Shown: positions 27,126 to 35,204, counted from the first letter of the stretch. The stretch: 64,000 nt of DNA from Pseudomonas sp. PDM04 (GCF_014851765.1 NZ_JACVAI010000002.1:620001-684000); one strand, 5' to 3'. Notes: generated by a model from the letters alone, not told the origin. Program-made: numbers and translations.

Positions 27126-28451
27126 TTGAACAACAATTTCACCAGCGGTTTTATCGCTGCGGCGCGCGCAGTTGCGCTCGGCGGCACAGTCGCGCTTTCG
27201 AGCGGCTGCGTGCTCGATCCGGTTTCTCTGATCGCCGATCCGATCATGTACGCCGCCGGCCCGGACCCTGACGAGTACGCGGCGCAAGTTCAGGCGGAAC
27301 TCAACACCAACCTCAAGAATACTTTTCTTGCACAGTACCGTGGCGAGACCTGCGCGCAGATCACCGCGTTCTGGCCTGAACGCATGGCGTCCATTGCCCG
27401 GGACCCGAATAGCTGGGGCGGAAAGCCGGCCACGGAAGCGGTGCAACAGGTCGTCCAGGAAAAGAACTGTCCGCTGCCCGATACGACCGTGGCGACGACA
27501 GCAGCACCCGCCGCCAGCGCTACGCCAGCGATCGAACGTGATCCGGCGAGCTTTGCCGCAGTCCTGGCCAACCCGTCGGCAGGCTGGGGCACAGTCTCCA
27601 CGAAGGGCGGCGCACAGATGTCGCTGACGCAGTGGATTGCCCGAGAGCGGCCGGAGACGTACCAGAACCGCTCATGCGACTACCTGCACCAGGCAATGCT
27701 CTACAGCAGGGCGATGGAAACGACGAAAGTTCCCGAGATCCAGGCCTGGGGCGCCTACAAGCGAGTGGCGCTGCGTCAGGTGCTCGACAGCCGCGACTGC
27801 CCCGCATTCACTTCCAATGGCATCGGCCGAACCGGCGCCTATACCAGCCCCATGGATCCGATCAAGGCCCAGCGCCTGAACCTGCCGCTCCAGGGCGCCT
27901 CGGTCGAGGGTCTGGTCCCTGGTGGCAACGCCGAGCGTGCGGGCCTGCAGTTCGCCGACGTGGTGGTCGCGGTCGGCACGACGCCAGTGGCCGACAATGT
28001 CGACCTGCTGGTCGCCACCGGCAAGCTACCCACCGGTGCGAGCCCGGTGTTCAAGGTCTGGCGTAACAACGGTTTCATCGAAGTGCCCGTTGTGATGGGC
28101 CCGCCACAAGCGTCCCCGACGAGCACCGCCAGTACGGCGAAAACTGCACCGGCATCACGCTTGCTGGACATGCAGCTGGCAACCCTCACCCCCGACTACG
28201 CCAAGGCCGTAGGGCTGCCTGAGGCCAAAGGCGCCTGGATCGTCGAAACCAGCAAGGGCGGCCAGGCCGAGCGAGCCGGCCTGAAGGCGCTGGACGTAAT
28301 CCTGGAAGTGTCTGGGCAGGACGTCACCTCGCCAGAGGACTTCGCAACCGTTGCGGCGAAAACCCGCAAGGGCTATGGCACCAAGGTGGTGGTGTGGCGC
28401 GCCCAGGCCAGGAAGGAACTGAAGGTAGTGTTGAACAACGGTTCGCTCTAG
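27126..28451 (+). CDS. Lipoprotein with two PDZ domains
   Basis: A 441-aa lipoprotein beginning at TTG 27126, which follows GGGGAGG by eight nt; starts upstream lack a Shine-Dalgarno. Lipobox ALSSGC (Cys28). An N-terminal region with paired Cys (RGETCAQITAFWPERMA, VVQEKNCPLP) resembles the partner protein. PDZ1 has GLVPGGNAERAGLQFADVVV; PDZ2 has WIVETSKGGQAERAGLKALD. No protease domain. It pairs divergently with the 467-aa PDZ lipoprotein, suggesting a joint envelope function. Confidence 0.75.
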   Translation: MNNNFTSGFIAAARAVALGGTVALSSGCVLDPVSLIADPIMYAAGPDPDEYAAQVQAELNTNLKNTFLAQYRGETCAQITAFWPERMASIARDPNSWGGKPATEAVQQVVQEKNCPLPDTTVATTAAPAASATPAIERDPASFAAVLANPSAGWGTVSTKGGAQMSLTQWIARERPETYQNRSCDYLHQAMLYSRAMETTKVPEIQAWGAYKRVALRQVLDSRDCPAFTSNGIGRTGAYTSPMDPIKAQRLNLPLQGASVEGLVPGGNAERAGLQFADVVVAVGTTPVADNVDLLVATGKLPTGASPVFKVWRNNGFIEVPVVMGPPQASPTSTASTAKTAPASRLLDMQLATLTPDYAKAVGLPEAKGAWIVETSKGGQAERAGLKALDVILEVSGQDVTSPEDFATVAAKTRKGYGTKVVVWRAQARKELKVVLNNGSL

Positions 28452-28620
28452 GCTATGTACGAAATGTATTCGAGCTCGTCCTTCAAGACGGGCTCGGAAT
28501 GCTCATTTACTTCGCCTCCTACATCAATCGCCACATTTCATAGACGGGCCAAACTGCTCCGGGTCGATTGCATCCCGTTAACGGCAGAAATCGGCCAGAA
28601 GCCAGCATGCGCCCTGGACA
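28452..28620. other. Intergenic; weak stem-loop
   Basis: An imperfect stem-loop CGAGCTCGTC/GACGGGCTCG at 28471-28496 lies 20 nt after the PDZ stop and may terminate transcription. The rest up to 28620 includes the diverged downstream flank of the LysR relic (GGCCGATTTCTGCCG, similar to the repeat after the intact LysR at 7353-7368). No gene seen. Confidence 0.45.
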
Positions 28621-28740
28621 CTATGCGCACTCAAGCTCTTCCCGCAGAACTCCCTCCCTCTCAGAAGCGCAAGACAGCGTCCAATGACCTGCACCTTGGC
28701 CACGCAGGCGTAGGTACTCATGATCAACCAGTTCCGATGG
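28621..28740 (-). pseudogene. Relic of LysR regulator, internally deleted
   Basis: Minus-strand reading SELVDHEYLRLRGQGAGHWT followed by LSCASERE is close to residues about 185-212 of the intact LysR at 6451-7332; it is then joined directly to the C-terminal tail GVLREELECA (intact: FLRDKLECA). The effector-domain segment between is gone. At the other edge it is joined to an isochorismatase relic through shared CCATC. Homology with the intact locus continues past the stop into the downstream flank. Confidence 0.75.
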
Positions 28741-28909
28741 CGGCGCGTCGCCGACAGCCAGGGCGAATGACATTGCCTTACGCCGTATGGACAAAGCCGG
28801 TGTGACGCTGACCACCACCAAACAATTGTTCGCCGAACTGGCGGGCAGTTGGGCCACACCAGAAGGCGGCAAGTTGGTTCAAGTGCTCACGGAGGCCTTC
28901 GGCGAATAA
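28736..28909 (+). pseudogene. Relic of isochorismatase-type hydrolase (C-terminal 57 aa)
   Basis: Plus-strand reading DGGASPTARANDIALRRMDK, then AGVTLTTTKQLFAELAGSWA and TPEGGKLVQVLTEAFGE, matches the C-terminal 57 residues of the intact gene at 3813-4397 with about 88% identity. The stop and the following AAAAGCC are kept too. The catalytic Asp, Lys and Cys part is lost. It faces the LysR relic exactly as in the intact locus, with everything between deleted. Confidence 0.8.
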
Positions 28910-28938
28910 AAAGCCAAAGAACCACATGCGGACTGGCC

Positions 28939-29391
28939 TCACAAGGGAAGTGGCCTGTCCTGGACGACCCGTTTCATGACGAGAGTCGAGGTCAACCGTT
29001 GCACATTGGGTAACGTCGAAAGGCACTCATCGTAAAGCCTCTGGAAGGCCGGCAGATCCTGCGTGATCACATGCAGCAGGTAGTCGGGCTCCCCAAAAAG
29101 ACGCTGGGCATCGACCACCTGCGGTATTTCGACAAGCGCGGTTTCGAAAGCTTCGACTGCTTGCCGGTCACCCTCGCGAAGCGTTGCAAACACCATGGCG
29201 GAAAAATTCAGACCGAGAGCCGCGGGATCGAGCTGTGCGCGATAGCCCATTAATACGCCCGACTCCTCCAATGCCCGGACTCGCCGATGGCATGGGGAAA
29301 GGCTAAGGCCCACACGCTCGGCCAGTTCGGTGACGGACAGGCGACCATCCTTTTGCAACTCCGCAAGAATCTTTCGATCAATTCTGTCCAT
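28939..29391 (-). CDS. Lrp/AsnC-family transcriptional regulator
   Basis: A 150-aa regulator: N-terminal HTH (SVTELAERVGLSLSPCHRRV, RALEESGVL) and C-terminal RAM ligand-sensing domain (VVDAQRLFGEPDYLLHVITQ). The ATG at 29391 matches the usual DRIDRKILAELQKDGRL beginning; the longer frame to 29421 adds ten unlikely residues. It is divergent from a LysE exporter, so amino-acid-responsive control of that exporter is likely. Confidence 0.9.
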   Translation of the reverse strand: MDRIDRKILAELQKDGRLSVTELAERVGLSLSPCHRRVRALEESGVLMGYRAQLDPAALGLNFSAMVFATLREGDRQAVEAFETALVEIPQVVDAQRLFGEPDYLLHVITQDLPAFQRLYDECLSTLPNVQRLTSTLVMKRVVQDRPLPL

Positions 29392-29542
29392 ACAGAAAAT
29401 TCTCCCAATCACAGACGCCATGATGAGTATCTTTGAAAGTAAATTCTAACGATTTTTCACTATTCTTCCTCCTGACATTCATTGCCACGCTCCGCTCACA
29501 AACGATGCAGGGGCGCATTTGATTCAAGGAGCGAGGAGCCCC

Positions 29543-30160
29543 ATGACCCTCAGTGTTTTCGTTGCATTCTGGGCAGTGTCGATGCTGTTCATCATCACGC
29601 CCGGAGCCGATTGGGCCTACGCGATCTCTGCAGGCTTGAAACACCGAGTTCTCCTGCCCGCCATCGGCGGACTGTTATCCGGCCATTTGCTTGCAACGCT
29701 GATTGTTGCCGGAGGAGTTGGCACGCTCGTCGCCAACCGCCCTGGGGTCTTGTCTGCCCTTACGGTGGCTGGGGCGGGTTATCTGCTTTGGTTGGGCACC
29801 AACATGCTGACCCGTCCAGCCACGGCCTGCGCCGATGAGACCCAGGAACCCGGCACATGGAAAAACTGGGCGTTCAAGGGACTGTGCGTGAGCGGGATGA
29901 ATCCGAAAGTGTTCCTGCTGTTTCTGGCGCTCTTACCTCAATTCGCCGACGCTACCGCTCCCTGGCCGGTGCCGATGCAGATGATTGCGCTCGGATTCCT
30001 GCACACTGTCAGTTGTGGCCTGATCTACCTGCTGGTGGGATTTGGTTCGCGAGTCATTCTTGGGGCGCGCCCTGGTGCCGCTCAATGGGTCAGCCGTTTC
30101 TCGGGGGCTGCGATGATCGTCATCGCGCTGGTGCTGCTGATCGAACAGATGCGGGGGTGA
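29543..30160 (+). CDS. LysE-family amino-acid exporter
   Basis: A 205-aa membrane protein with about six hydrophobic helices. The family signature is the N-terminal FIITPGADWAYAISAGLKH and the central GLCVSGMNPKVFLLFLALLP. It exports amino acids or homoserine lactone-like compounds through the inner membrane. ATG at 29543 with AGGAG upstream. It is divergent from the Lrp-type regulator. Confidence 0.88.
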   Translation: MTLSVFVAFWAVSMLFIITPGADWAYAISAGLKHRVLLPAIGGLLSGHLLATLIVAGGVGTLVANRPGVLSALTVAGAGYLLWLGTNMLTRPATACADETQEPGTWKNWAFKGLCVSGMNPKVFLLFLALLPQFADATAPWPVPMQMIALGFLHTVSCGLIYLLVGFGSRVILGARPGAAQWVSRFSGAAMIVIALVLLIEQMRG

Positions 30161-30220
30161 CCCCCTTGAGCGAGATGTGCCTGACCTTTAAATCGCAGCC
30201 CGTTGCTGCCAGGAGCCGTT

Positions 30221-30706
30221 ATGAAAAGCCTTAGGGAACTTGCCGCTGAAGGTCTTCGGGTCGGCGACCGGTTCACGATAGTCCGCTGTTTTTCAGCGGC
30301 TGACATCCATCAGTTCGCGCAGATCTCTCGAGACTACAACCCGGTTCACTGCGATGCGAACTACGCGCAATTGCGCAGGTTCAAGGCGCCCATTGCCCAC
30401 GGCCTACTGACTGCCAGCCTGGTTACCGAAATAGGCGGGCAAATCGGCTGGCTGGCAACCGGGATGAATTTCGAGTTCAAACGACCGGTTTATGCCGATG
30501 AACACATTACTTGCCATTGGCTCATCTGCGACATCGATGAGCGTGGTCACGCAAAAGCTGAAGTCAAGATACTCAATTCGCAGGGCATCCTGGTGCTGGA
30601 GGCAACGACGACTGGCCTCCTGCCTGGAGCCGAAGAGCGTGACCGCCTTAAGCAAATGCTTGCTGAAGGCGATCACACAAACGGAGCTGCCGTGACCGCG
30701 ACTTGA
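30221..30706 (+). CDS. MaoC-like (R)-specific enoyl-CoA hydratase
   Basis: A 161-aa hot-dog-fold protein with the hydratase 2 motif: FAQISRDYNPVHCDANYA (catalytic Asp/His) followed by FKAPIAHGLLTASLV. It probably hydrates 2-enoyl-CoA (PhaJ type) or acts on a related thioester. ATG at 30221 with AGGAG upstream. It lies 60 nt after the LysE gene on the same strand; a link is not evident. Confidence 0.85.
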   Translation: MKSLRELAAEGLRVGDRFTIVRCFSAADIHQFAQISRDYNPVHCDANYAQLRRFKAPIAHGLLTASLVTEIGGQIGWLATGMNFEFKRPVYADEHITCHWLICDIDERGHAKAEVKILNSQGILVLEATTTGLLPGAEERDRLKQMLAEGDHTNGAAVTAT

Positions 30707-31078
30707 TGTCCTGAAATGAGTGCTAAGTGGTGCTCCCTCAGTGAGCCTGCAGGTTGAATCAAATCCGTACGCGACAGTCAGCTATGGGTCGAAAGCAATC
30801 ATTCATGAGTGTCTGCTTATGGCAGAACATACGTTTTTACCCACAGAAAATCTCAAGTGTCACCACAAAATCGCTGTCGGCCGTATCGTCAGCAGTTTCG
30901 AATCAGAACATCCTGGTAGCGCCTTGCGTGTCGGCGTTGCCCTTCAGGGCACCCGGTTATCGCTGCCAATTCCGCATACGTATAGTCCTTTCCCTATGGC
31001 GCGATGACGAATAAACCCGAGTGGCGTCGATGTATTCAGGTCGATGACGTGGGTTATCAGCCGACACGAGGAGGGACC
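30707..31078. other. 372-nt stretch without a convincing gene
   Basis: Two overlapping frames (30720-31007 and 30754-31014) are open but share sequence in different frames and have no recognisable protein pattern or ribosome binding site. AT-richer DNA with several TATA-like runs precedes the thioesterase gene; a promoter for it is probable. Confidence 0.4.
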
Positions 31079-31492
31079 ATGAACACCACATCCATTCCCG
31101 AGGGTTTCACTCCGTTTACCCGCAGCAGTCCGTTGCTGGATTTGCTTGGCCCGATCTACGCGAGGGGCCAGGGGCTGGAGTTGGAACTGGGATTATTGAC
31201 TGATTCACGCCATGCCAACGGCCGCGGCACGTTGCATGGCGGTGTGTTGGCAACATTAGCCGATGTGGGGATGGGTTACGCCATGGCATTTTCCTGCGAC
31301 CCTCCGCAGCCGTTGATCACGGCGAGCATGACCCTGGATTATCTGGGCGCCGTACACATGAATGAGTGGCTGCAAGTGCGGCTCGAGTACTCGAAAAAAG
31401 GACGGCAACTGGCATTCGCGGCTGTCAGCTTGCATGTCGGTGAGCGAAACGTTGCGCGCGCCAGTGCGGTGTTTGCTGTGCCAATGAGTTGA
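31079..31492 (+). CDS. PaaI-type hot-dog thioesterase
   Basis: A 137-aa thioesterase: NGRGTLHGGVLATLADVGMG with the HGG signature, and ITASMTLDYLGAVHMNEWLQ after it. Family members hydrolyse acyl-CoAs such as phenylacetyl- or hydroxybenzoyl-CoA. ATG at 31079 with GAGGAGG six nt upstream; the longer frame to 31004 is not needed. Just upstream of C4-like unit copy 2. Confidence 0.87.
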   Translation: MNTTSIPEGFTPFTRSSPLLDLLGPIYARGQGLELELGLLTDSRHANGRGTLHGGVLATLADVGMGYAMAFSCDPPQPLITASMTLDYLGAVHMNEWLQVRLEYSKKGRQLAFAAVSLHVGERNVARASAVFAVPMS

Positions 31493-31532
31493 AGGCGTAA
31501 TAGTCCAACGATTTCAACACCCTGACCCAACG

Positions 31533-31570
31533 GTCCTAGGACGTTATAAATCATCCTACAAAAACCTCAG
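31533..31570 (+). promoter_or_regulatory. Conserved palindromic promoter region, C4-like unit copy 2
   Basis: GTCCTAGGAC (31533-31542), GTTATAAA and TCCTACAAAAA recur in the same order and spacing as at 2601. Flanking sequence differs, so the block itself is under selection. It lies 64 nt before the leader ORF start. Confidence 0.45.
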
Positions 31571-31596
31571 AATCCATCACCTACCCTACCCCGCCC

Positions 31597-31836
31597 ATGA
31601 ACGTTAAAGTCCACCGCGTCGCCCCAAAAGGCGATTCGGGTTTGGCGACCCGCGTAATGAGTGCGAAGGTGTCCTGCTCATTTGCAGGCGCCATCGCACG
31701 TGCAAACCGCAGCACCATGGCGGTTGTGCGTGGGAGGCCCTCGGGTCTGCCGGTTACTCATTCCCGGTTCGCCAACCTGCGCACAGCTGCCACCCATTCG
31801 CTTGGCGACGATCTACTGGTGGTCTCAACTATCTGA
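31597..31836 (+). CDS. Leader ORF of C4-like unit copy 2, Ash/Icd-like
   Basis: A 79-aa open frame (MNVKVHRVAPKGDSGLATR..., MAVVRGRPSGLPVTHSRFAN) that spans the whole structured leader. No clear Shine-Dalgarno is seen. The arrangement, a small ORF with an RP-G-PVT-x-ANxRTA-like segment across a C4-type RNA, recalls Ash/Icd-like proteins of phages and phage-like elements. The copy 1 counterpart is frameshifted. It may be translated, but the codons probably reflect RNA constraints. Confidence 0.35.
   Translation: MNVKVHRVAPKGDSGLATRVMSAKVSCSFAGAIARANRSTMAVVRGRPSGLPVTHSRFANLRTAATHSLGDDLLVVSTI
31628..31812 (+). ncRNA. C4-like antisense/leader RNA, copy 2
   Basis: The same elements as in copy 1: hairpin CGGGT-TTGGCG-ACCCG (31637-31652); 13-bp pairing TGGCGGTTGTGCG (31718-31730) with CGCACAGCTGCCA (31780-31792); hairpin AGGCCCTCGGGTCT (31735-31748); CGCCAA (31770-31775), which can pair with either TTGGCG (31642-31647 or 31802-31807). 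Four paired positions of the long stem differ between the copies and all remain Watson-Crick or G-U pairs. This is good evidence for a conserved structure. Confidence 0.5.
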
Positions 31837-31850
31837 ATGAGGCTTTACCC

Positions 31851-32123
31851 ATGGAAAGATACCTCCCCCTCACCGGCATCGACCTGATCCCGGCCTCTCT
31901 GCTCATCGACACCCAGGCTCCACTCGACGTCCTGCAAGCCGCTGCCGATTACCGCATCCGCACGGTCACGCAGGTGCTGGAAAACATCGCCTTTCGCGCT
32001 GAACTCGGTTGCGACACGGTGGTGCTCAAGGACTTTTCACAGCTGCTGGCCATTCCGCTGCGCGACGGCTGTGACTTGATGGATGTGGTGGGGCGGCGAT
32101 TGCGGGCGGAAGCCAAGGGGTAA
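31851..32123 (+). CDS. Conserved 90-aa Pseudomonas protein, C4-like unit copy 2
   Basis: A 90-aa protein (MERYLPLTGIDLIPASLLID..., VVGRRLRAEAKG) with about 93% identity to that at 2924-3196. It begins 14 nt after the end of the leader ORF, and the ATG follows GAGGC. Silent changes are frequent between the two genes while the protein is kept, so it is under purifying selection. No signal peptide, membrane helix or known motif. Function unknown; regulation by the upstream structured RNA is inferred. Confidence 0.75.
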   Translation: MERYLPLTGIDLIPASLLIDTQAPLDVLQAAADYRIRTVTQVLENIAFRAELGCDTVVLKDFSQLLAIPLRDGCDLMDVVGRRLRAEAKG

Positions 32124-32129
32124 AGGAAA

Positions 32130-32156
32130 ACGGGCGCTGAGGCGCCCGTTTTTTTT
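32130..32156 (+). terminator. Rho-independent terminator, unit copy 2
   Basis: ACGGGCGC-TGAG-GCGCCCGT (32130-32149) followed by a run of T. Same stem and loop as the terminator of copy 1. Confidence 0.88.
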
Positions 32157-32323
32157 AGCTATGACGATTCACTGGCTGCCCGCTCGGCCGGAAGTGGACC
32201 AATAAAAAACCAGAATACTGGATCAATACCCTGACCCACTGCGCCGTTAAACTCGGTCACTGTCAGGATAAGCGGCTTCCATCAATCCGAGGCCGTCCCC
32301 TTTTTCGTGGCTGAGGAGCCTCC

Positions 32324-32773
32324 ATGTCTCGTGCAAATTGGTTTGAAGTATCCCCGGGCGCGGCGAAAGCCATGATGGGCCTGCACAACTACATCACCAC
32401 TGGCACGAATCTGCCACCCTCGTTGATCCATCTGGTATTTCTGCGGGTATCGCAAATCAACGGCTGTGCCTATTGCATCGACCTGCACTCCCGAGACCTG
32501 ATCAAAGAGTACATGTCGGTAGACAAGGTACTTTTGGTACCGGCCTGGCACGAAGCGGCGTATCTGTTCTCTGATCAGGAACGCGCCGCCTTGGCTTGGG
32601 CAGAAGAAGTCACGCGGTTGGGAGAAACACATGTGTCCGACGAAGCCTATGCGGCGGCCTCAGCCGTATTCGAACCCAGGGATCTGGTGGACCTCACGGC
32701 GACCATCGCCGCCATGAATGCCTTCAATCGAATGGGTATCACTTTCCGGTTGAAGCCTGCCGCCAAAGCCTGA
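32324..32773 (+). CDS. AhpD-like carboxymuconolactone-decarboxylase-family protein
   Basis: A 149-aa helical protein with the AhpD-type redox motif INGCAYCIDLHSRDLI (Cys48, Cys51, His55). These proteins act as alkylhydroperoxidases or disulfide reductants. The ATG follows GAGGAGCC. Monocistronic, convergent with the peptidase gene at 32836. Confidence 0.88.
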   Translation: MSRANWFEVSPGAAKAMMGLHNYITTGTNLPPSLIHLVFLRVSQINGCAYCIDLHSRDLIKEYMSVDKVLLVPAWHEAAYLFSDQERAALAWAEEVTRLGETHVSDEAYAAASAVFEPRDLVDLTATIAAMNAFNRMGITFRLKPAAKA

Positions 32774-32835
32774 TGCTCGTGGTCGTGCCATGGGGTTGCG
32801 TGCACAAGAGTGCAGTACCCGAACGGTTCTGCGCT

Positions 32836-33447
32836 TCAGGCATACAAGGGTTCACCTTCGGCAACGCGCCTTCTGAGCTCAGCCATGAAGGTTTCGTCGC
32901 ACTCGGTGGCCCAGCTGGGTCTGAGCTGAAAATGCGGCAGGTCGACGATGGTTTCCCAACTGCCTCCCCACTCCAGCCCGAGTTCCTCACCCAGCAGCCC
33001 CACCGTTTTGTAGTGGGGTGATTCCGGCAGGTACTTGCCACCTTCAAACACCCCGACATCGAAGGCAATGGCGAAATTGTGGTTGGAAAAGCCGCCCTTG
33101 GCATTGGTCACTCTTTTGCCCGGTGCAGTACGCCCTTGCGCATAGAGTTGGTCCTGCTCTTGATACGTCCTGAAACCATTGATGATCTTGATTTGTATGC
33201 CCCTGAGGGCGGCCTTGTGAACCAGCGCTCGAGCGAGCGGCTGGACTTCGGGCAGCAGGGTCGCAATGTTTTTTTCGCTGCGCGAGTCGACCGGCTGAAT
33301 GTCGGTTGGCGCTGCACCGTCGTTGGCACCCTGACCCGGAGCCATGAGCGCGACGTGAATGGCCTCCCAGGTTTTCGGCCCTGCCCGGCCATCCACATGG
33401 AGACCCAAGCGGCGTTGAACCGCGCTTATGATGTTTTCAATGGTCAT
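32836..33447 (-). CDS. M15-type zinc peptidase (endolysin/VanY-like)
   Basis: A 203-aa peptidase with the M15 zinc site: His123 and Asp130 in SNHNFAIAFDVG and His172 in DLPHFQL, plus NGFRTYQEQDQLYAQGRT that precedes the site. Residues 1-40 (VQRRLGLHVDGRAGPKTWEA) form a small peptidoglycan-binding domain. It cleaves peptidoglycan peptide stems, as phage L-alanyl-D-glutamate endopeptidases and VanY-type enzymes do. It has no signal peptide, which fits a phage-type lysin or pyocin-associated enzyme, but no phage genes are nearby. ATG at 33447 with AAAGGAA. Confidence 0.83.
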   Translation of the reverse strand: MTIENIISAVQRRLGLHVDGRAGPKTWEAIHVALMAPGQGANDGAAPTDIQPVDSRSEKNIATLLPEVQPLARALVHKAALRGIQIKIINGFRTYQEQDQLYAQGRTAPGKRVTNAKGGFSNHNFAIAFDVGVFEGGKYLPESPHYKTVGLLGEELGLEWGGSWETIVDLPHFQLRPSWATECDETFMAELRRRVAEGEPLYA

Positions 33448-33656
33448 GGTTGCATTCCTTTGTTGAGGCGATTCATATCCCCCGAGAACAGGTTTCGGGG
33501 CAATCGACGAACGTCCGGCAACCTGCTGAATATCCGCGACGCAACGACTGTAAATAATGCCGCCAACAACAAGAATCCGAGAATCGCTACCAGGTTTTAC
33601 GTGCACGTTATCGAGGGGATCGGGTGGCGGTGACGGCAGAAATGGCGGTATGAAAA

Positions 33657-33683
33657 ACGGGCGCCGAGGCGCCCGTTTTTTTT
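33657..33683. terminator. Terminator ACGGGCGC-CGAG-GCGCCCGT
   Basis: Stem ACGGGCGC/GCGCCCGT (33657-33676) with A run before and T run after, so it can work in both directions. It lies 46 nt from the MFS stop codon (minus strand). It shares its stem with three other terminators in the window. Confidence 0.85.
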
Positions 33684-33721
33684 ATTCATCGAAGGAGATC
33701 AATGCGCTCCTCGACAGCCCG

Positions 33722-35074
33722 TCAGTTCTTGCTGTCCTTGGCCAGCATCGCTTTCGGAATCAGCAGGATCAGCGCGCAGCTCACCAGCAGGCAGGCCCCC
33801 AGCACATAGGTGCCGTTGTTGATGTCGCCGGTCAGTGTTTCGGCCGTGGCGGTGATCATGGAACCGGTGAACCCCGAGAGGTTGCCGATGGCGTTGATCA
33901 TGCCAATGCCCGCCGCGGCGGCCACGCCCGACAGCACGGTGCCCGGCAATGTCCAGAAGATCGGCATCAGGCTCAGCAGGCCGGAGGCGGACACGCTGAG
34001 GAAGAAGATCGACACCGGCAGGTTGTGGGCGAAGATCGCGCTGCAGATCAGGCCGATCCCGCCGATGAACGCTGGAATGGCCGCGTGGTAGCGGCGCTCG
34101 CCGGTTTTGTTGGAGTGCCAGGCGTTGAGGGTCATGGCGACGATGGCCGTGGCGTACGGAATCGCCGTCAGCAAACCGATGTGCAGGGTGTTGGAGATAC
34201 CCGTGGCCTTGATGATCGTCGGCATCCAGAACGCCAACCCGTAGAACCCGGTGTTGAAGGTCAGCAGGATCAGCACCAGCAACCACACGCGACCGTTGAA
34301 AATCACATCCCGAAGGCTGGAAGCCTTGGAGCTGTTATCGCGGTCGAGGTTGTTCTTGAGCATGTTCTTTTCAGCGGCCGTCAGCCACTTGGCGTTGTCG
34401 ATCTTGTCGACCAGCAAGGTCACCACGATGACGGCCATGATCAGCGACGGGATGCCTTCGATGATCAGCATCCACTGCCAGCCGGCCATGCCATGCACAC
34501 CCTGCATCGCCCCCATCAACCACCCGGACAGAATCCCGCCCAGGGTCAGGCTGATCGGCATGGCCATCAGGAAGCCCGCCATGACCCGGCTCTGACGGTG
34601 CGTCGGGAACCAGTAGTTGAGGTAGAGAATCACCCCCGGGAAGAAACCGGCTTCGCAGATCCCCAGCAGGAAGCGCAGCACGTAGAACATGGTTTCCGAT
34701 TCGATGTGGAAGAACTTGGCCAGCGGCACGGTAAACGCGACGGCCATGGAGACGATGCTCCAGCTGATCATGATGCGGGCGATCCAGAGCCGCGCGCCAA
34801 ACCGATGCAGGAACAGGTTGCTGGGGACTTCGAAGAGGAAATAACCCCAGAAGAAAATGCTCGCACCCAAGGCGTAGACGGTGTTGCTGAATTGCAGGTC
34901 GTTGAGCATATCGAGCTTGGCAAAGCCGATGTTGACCCGATCCAGGTACGCCGCCATGTAGCAGAACAGCAGGATCGGCAGGATGCGCAGGATGACCTTG
35001 CGGTAGGTACGATCCTCGGAGGTAAGCTCCGCCGAGCCCTCTCCTGCGAGAGGACGCTGAGATACTGATTCCAT
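33722..35074 (-). CDS. MFS sugar-acid transporter (ACS family)
   Basis: A 450-aa, twelve-helix MFS protein of the anion:cation symporter family (glucarate/galactonate/4-hydroxyphenylacetate type). It begins RILPILLFCYMAAYLDRVNI, a hallmark of the family, with GICEAGFFPGVILYLNYWFP in helix 4-5. It imports a sugar acid by proton symport. It lies next to a LacI repressor and pentonate enzymes and carries a perfect operator 117 nt upstream, so its substrate is probably a pentonate (D-xylonate or L-arabonate). Confidence 0.9.
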   Translation of the reverse strand: MESVSQRPLAGEGSAELTSEDRTYRKVILRILPILLFCYMAAYLDRVNIGFAKLDMLNDLQFSNTVYALGASIFFWGYFLFEVPSNLFLHRFGARLWIARIMISWSIVSMAVAFTVPLAKFFHIESETMFYVLRFLLGICEAGFFPGVILYLNYWFPTHRQSRVMAGFLMAMPISLTLGGILSGWLMGAMQGVHGMAGWQWMLIIEGIPSLIMAVIVVTLLVDKIDNAKWLTAAEKNMLKNNLDRDNSSKASSLRDVIFNGRVWLLVLILLTFNTGFYGLAFWMPTIIKATGISNTLHIGLLTAIPYATAIVAMTLNAWHSNKTGERRYHAAIPAFIGGIGLICSAIFAHNLPVSIFFLSVSASGLLSLMPIFWTLPGTVLSGVAAAAGIGMINAIGNLSGFTGSMITATAETLTGDINNGTYVLGACLLVSCALILLIPKAMLAKDSKN

Positions 35075-35190
35075 GTGTTGACCTCAAGGCATGTCGTCAT
35101 GCCGATTGTTTTTGTTTTGGCTTGCGACCTTGAGTTCCCTGGAGTGACCTGAGCCCATCGGCAGGGATAAAAGGAATCTGCAAGTTAGCC

Positions 35191-35204
35191 TGTTACCGGT
35201 AACA
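35191..35204. promoter_or_regulatory. LacI/GntR-type operator before MFS gene
   Basis: TGTTACCGGTAACA is a perfect 14-bp palindrome that occurs identically at 36461-36474. It has the CG-centred form typical of GntR/LacI-family operators. It lies between the MFS start (35074) and the stop of the LacI regulator gene, so it should repress the transporter. Confidence 0.85.

Noticed and set aside
32836..33447. Prophage or pyocin lysis cassette
   Set aside because: The M15-type peptidase is phage-like, but no holin, structural or regulatory phage genes are near.
33557..35068. 503-codon frame antisense to the MFS transporter
   Set aside because: Low-complexity His/Gln/Asp/Arg composition mirrors MFS codons; the MFS frame has clear family motifs.
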